Shown here in pieces: positions 1-5,690 of a stretch of DNA of 5,690 bases. The DNA lies in NCBI GenBank assembly GCA_003022655.1, contig PXSX01000120.1, positions 1 to 5,690 of the forward strand, read 5' to 3'. The translations under genes and the position numbers were made by a program. The stretch comes from Bacteroidetes bacterium QH_1_64_81. Lineage in GTDB: Bacteria > Bacteroidota > Rhodothermia > Rhodothermales > Salinibacteraceae. The notes beneath the pieces were generated by a model. The model saw nothing but the letters and a program-made list of their open reading frames with translations, did no database searches and was not told the origin of the DNA. The stretch's first letter is position 1; each line of letters begins with the position of its first letter.

Positions 1-353
1 ACGTCGACGTAGTGCTGGCCGTTCTCTTCTGCACGGTCGGCGCGGCGAAGGGTGTCTTTGTAGTTGGAGTTGCCGCCGTCCACGACGATGTCGCCCTCGC
101 CCAGCAGTGGGAGCAGGTCGTCGAGGGTCGCGTCAACGGGATCCCCCGCGGGCACCATCATCCAGCAGACGCGGGGCGGCTCCAGTTCGTCGACGAGGTC
201 GTCGAGGGCGGCCGCCCCTGTCGCGCCGTCGTCCTCAAGTTCCTGCACGGCGCTCTCGTCGAGGTCGAAGCCGACGACCTCATGCCCGTCGCGCACGAGG
301 CGGCGGCTCATGTTGGCGCCCATCTTGCCGAGTCCAATCATTCCGAGTTGCAT
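1..353 (-). CDS. gnd: 6-phosphogluconate dehydrogenase, decarboxylating, NAD-type (N-terminal part; runs off left edge)
   Basis: This enzyme oxidatively decarboxylates 6-phosphogluconate to ribulose 5-phosphate in the cytoplasmic oxidative pentose phosphate pathway. About 117 codons are visible, all from the N-terminal Rossmann domain. They begin MQLGMIGLGKMGANM, with the GxGxxG dinucleotide loop at residues 7-12. MVPAG follows near residue 79 and DGGNS near residue 104; both are typical of the short YqeC/GndA-like subgroup. After the second strand the sequence is GFDLDES: an Asp there, rather than the Asn-Arg of NADP enzymes, suggests NAD preference (inference). The substrate-binding and catalytic helices lie beyond the left edge. 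The ATG at 353-351 is chosen because the family motif starts immediately after it; no Shine-Dalgarno precedes it. The gene sits 156 bases downstream of tal-pgi on the same strand, as expected for a sugar-phosphate cluster. The family call is secure; cofactor choice is not. Confidence 0.93.
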   Translation of the reverse strand, partial: MQLGMIGLGKMGANMSRRLVRDGHEVVGFDLDESAVQELEDDGATGAAALDDLVDELEPPRVCWMMVPAGDPVDATLDDLLPLLGEGDIVVDGGNSNYKDTLRRADRAEENGQHYVD

Positions 354-485
354 GGTGGGATGTGCTGTTCGGTTGGAAGAATTGAGGTGGGCCGGGGTGT
401 TGTCATGCCAGCGGCCTCAGAAACGTGTTGCGTAGTGCGTCTCGTGTAAGAGGCTAGACGACCACCTTGCTCCAGAGAGTATGCA

Positions 486-506
486 ATACGAAATACGCAA
501 TACGAA
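486..506. repeat. short heptamer tandem repeat, three units
   Basis: Three 7-base units run head to tail in the spacer between the tal-pgi stop and the gnd start: ATACGAA, ATACGCA, ATACGAA. Seen another way, the decamer GCAATACGAA occurs at 483-492 and again at 497-506. The stretch is clearly more AT-rich than its surroundings. It begins four bases after the tal-pgi stop on the minus strand. It could be a microsatellite, a fragment of a dispersed intergenic repeat, or part of the gnd upstream region. No function is shown. Confidence 0.6.
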
Positions 507-509
507 CAA

Positions 510-3157
510 TCACTGCGCCTCAATTGCCTCGACGACCCGCCCAAGCTCTGAGGAATCGACACGCACTCGAAGAACCGTGCGATCCGCCTCCTGGAGCGCC
601 TGGTAGTCGCCCGTGGCCTGGGCGGCGATGAGCTCTTTGAAGGTGTAGTCAGTCTCCGGCACGGGGACCTCGCTGCTCGGCGTGTCCACGAGCTGCAGGA
701 AGAGGCCGTTGGGCGGGCCGCCCTTGTGCAGCTGGCCGGTGGAGTGCAGGTCGTGTCGTCGGCGTCGCCCAGCCAGTCGCCGAGGGCCTGCTCAAGGGGC
801 CCCGTGCCGTCGGCGGAGATGGTGCGCGTCTCGCCGTCGGTCCCTCCCGACGACTGTCGGGACTGCATGGCCTCGCGGGCAAGCCGCTTCGCAGCCTCCA
901 CGTTTGGCTGGTTGAAGGGATGGATGCCCAGCACGGCTCCAGCGGCGGCGACGCCCATCTCCCACCGGTACATCTCGCGGGCGAGGTCGTACCGGTCGTT
1001 GAGCCGGATGCTGATGACGGGATGCCCGGCCTCGTCGAGGGCGTCAAGCGTTCCAATTGTGGCCCGGTCCTGTTCGCCGTGGAGGTAGAGGTAGACAAAG
1101 GCGCGGTCGTCGCCGTAGTGGTCGGGATCGGCAAGCGGCTCGTCGGCGACGGGGACGATGCCAGTGTCGTCCTTGCCGGTGCTCTCGGCGATGAGCTGTT
1201 CCTGCCACGCGGGGAGGGAGTCCAGCGTGGGAGAGGTGACGAACGTGATTTTGTCGCGCCCCGCTTCGGCCAGCTCGCCCAGCGCCGCGCCCAGCTCGAG
1301 CCCGGAATTGTTCGGCGCCTCCACGCAGAAGTCGGACCCCGCCTCGGTGGACCACGCCCGGTCGAGGAGCTGCTGCAGGTCGATGCCCATGAGGGCCGCC
1401 GGCACGAGGCCGAAGGGCGTGAGCGCCGAGTAGCGCCCGCCCACGTCGGGGGGGGCGAGGAAGACGGCGCGGAAGTCCCGCTCCCGCCCCAGCTCCTCCA
1501 GGTTCGAGCCCGGATCGGTGTTGGCCACGAAGTGGTCGCCCGGCGTGTCGGTCACGTCGCTCACCCGGTCCCAGAAGTAGCGGAAGAAGGAGAGCGTCTC
1601 GGTGGTGGTGCCCGACTTGCTGGCGACGACGAAGAGCGTGCGGGCGAGATTCAGGCCGTCGGCGAGGGCCGTGACGGCGTCCGGATGTGTGCTGTCAAGC
1701 ACCGTGAGCTCCGGATAGCCGTCCGCCGCCTCGAACACCGAGCTGAACACGTCCGGGGCGAGGCTGGAGCCGCCCATGCCCAGCACCACTACGTCGTCGA
1801 AGTCGGCATGCACGTCGTCGGCGAACGCCGTAATCTCCTCGGCCTGCTCCTGCATCGAGTCGGGCAGGCCGAGCCACCCAAGGCGGTTGGTGATCTCGGG
1901 CGTGTCCTCGTCGGCCCAGAGCGTGGGGTCGTGACGCCACATTCGACATGCAAAGTCGGTCTCGCGCCAGGTGTCCAGCCGCTCCGCCACGCGATCCTCA
2001 ACGTCGTGGAGGTGAAAGGAGACGGGGTCGGGCTTCTGGCCGCGAATATCCTCGCGCTTCTGTTCGAGGGTCTCCATCAGGGCATCGAACGGGTTCGCAA
2101 ACTTCTCCACGCCCCGAGCCTGGAGCGTTTCGGTCACGTCGTCGAGGTCGATGCCTGCCTCGTCGAGCCGCGCGAGCACCTCTTCGGCGCGGTCAAGGTC
2201 GGACGCTACGGTCTGTCCCGCTACGGTGCCGTGGTCGCGGAACGCGTCGAGCGTGTGGGGCGGAATGGTGTTGACCGTCTCCGTGCCGATGAGCGACTCC
2301 ACGTACAGCACGTCCGAGCGGGCCGGGTCCTTGGTGCTGGTGGAGGCCCAGAGCGGACGCTGCACGAAGGCGCCCTGCTCGCGCAGGTCGGCAAACGCGT
2401 CGCCGTGAAAGATCTTGCGGAAGCGCTGGTAGGCCCTCTTGGCGTTGGCGATGGCCACGTCGCTGCCGTCGAAGTCGACCTCGTCGGTCAGGCCTCGTTC
2501 GTCGAGCCGGTTGTCGACCTCCCGCGCCACGCGGCTCACGAAGAAGGAGGCCACCGAGACAATGCCGCTCGGATCGTCGGCCCGGCGGAGGCCGTCGAGG
2601 TAGGCCTGGGCCACCTTCTCGTAATGGTCGAGCGAGAACATGAGGGTGACGTTGACATTGATCCCCTCGCTCAGCAGCTGCTCGATGGCAGGGATGCCCG
2701 CGTCGGTGGCCGGCACCTTGATCATGAGGTTGGGCCGGTTCACGGCGTCCCAAAGACGGCGCGCCTCCTCAATGGTGCCTTCCGTGTCGTGGGCGAGATG
2801 GGGGGAGACCTCCAGGCTCACCACGCCGTCGACTCCCGTCTTGTCGTAGACCGGACGCAGAATGTCGGCGGCACGGCGGATGTCCTCGATGGCCAAGCGC
2901 TCGTAGATTTCACTGGGCTCCATCGACGGATCCTCGCCGAGGAAGGCGGCAACGGCGTCGTCGTACTCGTCGCTCCCGCCAATGGCCTTCTGGAAGATGG
3001 CGGGGTTGGAGGTGAGGCCGCGGAGGGCGTCCTCCTCGATGAGCCGGTCGAGCTGGCCGCTCGTCATGAGGCTGCGGCGGATGTAGTCGAGCCAGAGGGA
3101 CTGGCCCTCATCGCGGGCGGCAAGAGTCGGAGCTTGAGCAGTCTGGGTCGTGGACAT
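510..3157 (-). CDS. tal-pgi: bifunctional transaldolase / glucose-6-phosphate isomerase fusion, frame broken near the C-terminus
   Basis: This fused cytoplasmic enzyme combines transaldolase (pentose phosphate pathway) with phosphoglucose isomerase (glucose-6-P to fructose-6-P). Counting from the ATG at 3157, transaldolase spans about residues 15-375, with LTSNPAIFQKAI near 48-59, MIKVPAT near 145-151 and the likely Schiff-base Lys276 in WASTSTKDP. The PGI half follows: VLGMGGSSLAPDV near 458-470, the sugar-phosphate loop SKSGTTTET at 513-521, GGRYSALTPFGLVPAAL at 573-589, and GIHPFNQPNVEAAK with probable catalytic Lys757. After residue ~802 (near 752) the frame becomes Arg/Ser/Pro-rich and non-homologous, staying open to 338. 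The frame one base away resumes PGI homology at LHSTGQLHKGGP and stops at 510. About 40-50 family residues are missing between the two, so the repaired product would be ~881 residues against the ~930-950 I recall as usual. The ATG at 3157 is preferred over upstream Met codons because the region before it is non-homologous. It is either a recent pseudogene or an assembly deletion. Confidence 0.9.
745..760 (-). other. deletion/frameshift junction inside the pgi part of tal-pgi
   Basis: Reading leftward on the minus strand, the original frame gives GDWLGDADD and then loses homology. The downstream frame gives LHSTGQLHKGGPPNG, a hallmark of this PGI class. In the family, these two points are separated by a segment roughly of the form YLALxAYL...LR...ATTxGFGPR. 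That segment is absent here in all frames. The two frames are related by a net loss of 3n+1 bases (or gain of 2). The breakpoint lies within a few bases of 750-757, in a GAC/CGAC-rich stretch where microhomology could have acted. Confidence 0.8.
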
Positions 3158-3186
3158 GTCGGCTGTGTAGATTGGTGGAGGTGTTG

Positions 3187-3231
3187 AGGCGTCCCGGGGG
3201 CCGAAGGTCATGCCTGTGGTGCGGGACGCCT
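3187..3231. promoter_or_regulatory. perfect 10-bp inverted repeat (hairpin) upstream of tal-pgi
   Basis: AGGCGTCCCG at 3187-3196 is the exact reverse complement of CGGGACGCCT at 3222-3231, with 25 bases between. The stem is eight G:C pairs out of ten. It lies 18 bases after the transketolase remnant's stop and 30 bases before the tal-pgi ATG, so it would fall in the leader or intercistronic RNA. The loop contains a small nested AGG/CCT pairing. No U-run follows on the minus strand, so it is not a classical intrinsic terminator. An attenuator, an RNA-processing stem or a protein operator are all possible. Confidence 0.55.
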
Positions 3232-3248
3232 GTACGCATTGTTGGATT

Positions 3249-3626
3249 CTAGGCTGTGGTTGCACGCCCGGAGGCTGGTTCGGGGACCTCGCGGATAGCG
3301 TCGACGATGCGGTCGACGGTGAAGCCGAGCTCTTCGTAGACCTCCTCCCCAGGCCCCGAGAGGCCGAAGCGGTCGAGCCCGATCACGGCCCCGTCGTCGC
3401 CGACGAGGGGGTGCCAGCCGCGCGTCGTTCCGGCCTCCACGGCCCCCACCGGTGCGTCCGGCGGCAGTGCGTCGCGACGATACGACTCGGGTCGGGCTTT
3501 GAGCCGCTCCATCGACGGCACCCTGAGAGCCTTCGGGACGCGTGCGGCCACGTTCCCATCGTCTAGTGATCTGAGCCTGGTGGCACCGAAGACAACGTCC
3601 AGCGCGCGGTTGAGGTCCTCCAGCAC
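3249..3626 (-). pseudogene. tkt: transketolase C-terminal remnant (N-terminal ~80% missing)
   Basis: Transketolase transfers two-carbon units between sugar phosphates and is normally about 650-700 residues. Here only the end of its C-terminal domain is recognisable. From about 3521 leftward I read PSMERLKARPESYR, then LPP, then VEAGTTRGW, GAVIGLDRFGLSGPG, EEVYEELGFTV and a natural-looking end at the stop 3249-3251. The thiamine-diphosphate domain, the pyrimidine domain and their catalytic residues are absent, so this piece cannot be an active transketolase. The 35 residues before 3521, starting at a GTG at 3626, align poorly; DVVFGATRLRSL only vaguely resembles the family's DVVLxATGSEVxL. The open frame extends without a start to 3674, just after a TAG at 3675-3677. 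Its position directly before tal-pgi fits an ancestral tkt-tal-pgi-gnd order. Truncation by genomic deletion or by assembly error are both possible. Confidence 0.75.
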
Positions 3627-3674
3627 GTGCGCCCCACGCTCGACGGTCCACCTGACTGCGTCGTGGAGTCTGCG

Positions 3675-3774
3675 CTATCGTATTGGGAGAGCGCGAGGGG
3701 GCAATAGGACTCTCGGCTTTAGCTGGGGGAGTGTCGAGTCTCACCCGATGCGCCGACCCGAGACGCGTGCTGCT
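3675..3774. other. gene-free spacer downstream of the redox fusion gene
   Basis: No frame on either strand gives a recognisable protein in these 100 bases. On the minus strand they hold the 3' region of the membrane redox gene and the upstream boundary of the transketolase remnant. A weak stem can be drawn (GACTCG near 3734-3739 with CGAG and GTC near 3707-3714, with a bulge), but it has no U-run, so I do not call a terminator. If the transketolase was truncated by deletion, the left breakpoint lies here or within 3521-3675. Confidence 0.4.
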
Positions 3775-5690
3775 CTACGCCGTCGAGGCGGCGGGCTCGG
3801 TCGTGCCGGTCTCGTGCTCTTGAATCCGCGTCAGGGATGCCTCCAGCGTGTCGCGGTGGATGACCTCGCCGGTATTGGGCTGCACCTGCCCGAACTCCAG
3901 CACGCCAGTCGGGCACGTCTCCACGCACGCCGAGCACCGGACGCACTGCGGGTCGTTCATCGGCTCGCCCTTCTGCGCGAACGACATCACGTCGATGCCC
4001 TGGTGGCACACGCTCGTGCACTCGTTGCAGGAGATGCATTTCTTCTTGTCGGCCAGGATGCGAAAGCGGCTGAAGCGGGCGTAGATGTGCATGAGCGCCG
4101 CCAGGGGGCAGAAGAAGCGGCACCAGAAGCGCCCGCTGAGCCAAAAGTATACGCCGAACGCGATCATGCCCGCGAGGAGCACATCGACGAACCAGGCGTA
4201 GTTGAGAAACGGAACGCCGAAGGCCCGTCCGAAGAGGACGGCGTCGTACGTCGTTTCGGCCCATCCGCCCGGCCAGATCCAACTGATGATGCGCAGGCCG
4301 AGCAGCACGAACGCCACGACCATGATGATCTGCCCGGCGAAGTTGAGCTTGTTCCAGCCCTCGCCGTGGGGCATGGTGTCGCGGTATTCGTCCCCCAGCG
4401 TTTCGGCGAGGGCCCCACAGGAGCAGATCCACCCGCAATAGGCCCCCTTGCCCCAGAAATAAATCATACCGGGAATGAGAACGAACGTCTGCACGAAGCA
4501 GATCCCGAGCCACCACCAGAGGGGATCCTGCGTGAACACGTTGTAGACCATCAGCGGCCAGGCCAGAATAAAGCCGTAAGCCCGCCAGTACTCCCGGCCG
4601 TGGGCGGCCCACTCGCTGGTAGGGAAGAGGCCGTTGAGCATCGCTTCGGGAAGCAGGCCGTTGCCTCCCAGGTAGGGCAGGATGATCTCGGGCAGGAGGA
4701 AGAGCGGCACCACCTGAATGGCCGCGAGCGTGATGGTCTGCCACCGAATGTAGGGGGTTTTGCGCCGCACGATCCGGCGGTAGCCGAAGATGACCACGAT
4801 GGCCGAATACGCGAACGTGTAGTAGAAGGAGGGCGACTGCATCGAAGTGAGCGTCACGCCCGCCAGACTGTGGGGCGCCACTCCGGAGACGACGTCCCCG
4901 AGCCGGAAGGGAAACGCATTGGCCGACTGGGCGACCTGGTAGAGCCACCCACCGCTCTCTTTCCAGCTGAAGATGGCCGTCATGAAGGCCAAAAAGGCCG
5001 CCAGCGCCCCAATGCGGCTCCAGTTGAGGCGCCCGAGCCAGTCGAGGGACGACAGGGCCTCCTTGATCGAGTCGGGGGCCTCCCCCCAGTCGTTGCGCAA
5101 TTCGATGCCGGAGCGCCGGAAGAAGTCGAGCGGCGCCTCTCGCCCGATCATGGCGAAGACGTGGCTCGCCTCGATTGTTTCCGTCTCGTCGTCTTCGTCC
5201 GAGAGCACCACCTCGTCGTCCCGAATCGCCTCCACATCGGTCGGCATCTTGAGGGTCAGCGAGCCGTCGTCCTCATGGTAGGTCGCAAGCTCGTAGAGCC
5301 GGTCGACGTTTTCCTCCTTGGGCCGCACAAACTCATCCCGCCGATACGAAAGCACGACATCCGCCCCCTCCTCCACCAGCGCAATGGCCGCCTCCGCCGC
5401 CGAGTCCCCCCCGCCAATCACCACCGCCCGCCGATTATAACAGCGGGTCGGATCGTGCAGGCGGTGTTGTACGTGGTTTTTATTTTCACCAGGCACGTCG
5501 AGGCTGCGGAAGTTTCCGCTCCGCCCGATGGCCACGATCACGCGCTGCCCGCGGATCCGGTCCCCCTCCTCCGTGACCACTGCGTGGCCGTCCCCATGCG
5601 GCTCAATGCGGTTGGCCTCTGCGTGGCGCACGGGGATGTCGTTCGTCTGCGCCTCCAGCTCGTCGACGAGCGCCTCCTTCACATCAGCCT
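3775..5690 (-). CDS. FAD/NAD(P)-dependent oxidoreductase fused to NapH/NosR-like membrane 4Fe-4S protein (C-terminal part; start beyond right edge)
   Basis: This is a predicted membrane electron-transfer protein; its partners are unknown. The frame is open at the edge, with 638 codons visible. Residues below count from the GTG at 5682, which is probably not the true start. Residues 1-215 are the later part of a flavoprotein of the thioredoxin-reductase/YpdA-like fold. They include VIVAIGRSG at 48-56, a second Rossmann loop GGGDSA at 90-95, SYRR at 112-115 and the FAD-side HVFAMIGREAP at 174-184. The dithiol of true thioredoxin reductase is missing; only RCYN precedes the Rossmann strand. About seven membrane helices follow (222-240, 285-300, 315-338, 368-383, 387-409, 448-470, 492-515). 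CGWICSCG (416-423) and WCRFFCP (520-526) are NapH/NosR-type cysteine motifs. Two [4Fe-4S] motifs follow: Cys549/552/555/559 and Cys580/583/586/590. The first ends in Cys-His rather than Cys-Pro. A plausible route is NAD(P)H to FAD to Fe-S to membrane partner (inference). The FAD-binding N-terminus is off-window. Confidence 0.85.
   Translation of the reverse strand, partial: ADVKEALVDELEAQTNDIPVRHAEANRIEPHGDGHAVVTEEGDRIRGQRVIVAIGRSGNFRSLDVPGENKNHVQHRLHDPTRCYNRRAVVIGGGDSAAEAAIALVEEGADVVLSYRRDEFVRPKEENVDRLYELATYHEDDGSLTLKMPTDVEAIRDDEVVLSDEDDETETIEASHVFAMIGREAPLDFFRRSGIELRNDWGEAPDSIKEALSSLDWLGRLNWSRIGALAAFLAFMTAIFSWKESGGWLYQVAQSANAFPFRLGDVVSGVAPHSLAGVTLTSMQSPSFYYTFAYSAIVVIFGYRRIVRRKTPYIRWQTITLAAIQVVPLFLLPEIILPYLGGNGLLPEAMLNGLFPTSEWAAHGREYWRAYGFILAWPLMVYNVFTQDPLWWWLGICFVQTFVLIPGMIYFWGKGAYCGWICSCGALAETLGDEYRDTMPHGEGWNKLNFAGQIIMVVAFVLLGLRIISWIWPGGWAETTYDAVLFGRAFGVPFLNYAWFVDVLLAGMIAFGVYFWLSGRFWCRFFCPLAALMHIYARFSRFRILADKKKCISCNECTSVCHQGIDVMSFAQKGEPMNDPQCVRCSACVETCPTGVLEFGQVQPNTGEVIHRDTLEASLTRIQEHETGTTEPAASTA

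Noticed and set aside
12..449. Plus-strand open frames over the gnd start region
   Set aside because: They lie antisense to a gene with an unambiguous Rossmann motif and DGGNS, and show no homology of their own.
338..509. The natural extension of the tal frame to a stop at 338, as a genuine C-terminal domain
   Set aside because: The residues after the junction are Arg/Ser/Pro-rich and non-homologous. The alternative frame gives precise PGI family motifs ending at 510, and the extension would overlap the gnd start.
354..509. Sigma-70-like or Bacteroidota-type promoter for gnd
   Set aside because: I could not find a -35/-10 pair with proper spacing, nor a TTTG/TAnnTTTG pair, in the minus-strand spacer.
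745..760. Programmed ribosomal frameshifting in tal-pgi
   Set aside because: There is no slippery heptamer, and conserved sequence is missing at the junction, which frameshifting cannot supply.
920..3187. A very long plus-strand open frame (about 755 codons) opposite tal-pgi
   Set aside because: It mirrors the coding strand of a clearly identified enzyme. In high-GC genes with strong third-position bias, the antisense frame is often free of stops. Its translation is compositionally odd and shows no recognisable domain.
2917..3520. Shared GCTCCATCGACGG 13-mer in tal (near 2918) and the tkt remnant (near 3508) as a recombination repeat
   Set aside because: It is short and encodes similar Pro-Ser-Met-Glu residues in both genes using common high-GC codons. 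It does not coincide with the pgi junction, and chance or codon bias explains it.
3700..3774. Intrinsic terminator after the redox fusion gene
   Set aside because: Only short, bulged stems (4-6 pairs) can be drawn and no U-run follows on the minus strand.
3719..4948. A 409-codon minus-strand frame overlapping the membrane redox gene
   Set aside because: It is a shifted frame of the same strand, and the true frame holds all the ferredoxin and membrane motifs. Its Arg/Pro/His-rich translation is typical of an out-of-frame GC-rich shadow.

Overview
The window reads as a high-GC, tightly packed bacterial chromosome segment in which every recognisable gene lies on the minus strand. The proteins are rich in Asp and Glu, no purine-rich Shine-Dalgarno precedes the two visible starts, and a fused transaldolase-glucose-6-phosphate isomerase is present. 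Together these suggest a salt-adapted member of the Rhodothermota/Bacteroidota side, such as a Salinibacter relative. This taxonomic guess is inference, not proof.

Layout in transcription order (right to left): (1) positions 5690-3775 hold the C-terminal 638 codons of a large redox protein. It combines a flavin/NAD(P)H oxidoreductase module, about seven membrane helices with NapH/NosR-type cysteine motifs, and a 2x[4Fe-4S] ferredoxin module; its N-terminus is outside the window. (2) About 100 bases (3774-3675) hold no gene I can recognise. (3) Positions 3674-3249 hold a headless transketolase remnant containing only the end of the C-terminal domain. (4) A perfect 10-bp inverted repeat lies at 3231-3187, between the remnant and the next gene. 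(5) Positions 3157-510 hold the transaldolase-PGI fusion, whose frame is broken near 750 with loss of a conserved segment of the PGI C-terminus. (6) A 156-base spacer carries a short heptamer repeat. (7) Positions 353-1 hold the N-terminus of an NAD-type 6-phosphogluconate dehydrogenase, running off the left edge.

The tkt remnant, tal-pgi and gnd form a sugar-phosphate (pentose phosphate/glycolysis) cluster. Two of its three members look damaged: tkt is reduced to its tail, and the pgi half lacks roughly 40-50 residues with a frame change. Either the cluster is decaying in this lineage or the assembly has lost segments here; the sequence alone cannot separate these. The membrane redox protein upstream is a separate transcription-unit candidate and the most unusual intact architecture in the window. 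I found no CRISPR array, insertion sequence, tRNA or rRNA, and nothing I could defend as an entirely new system.
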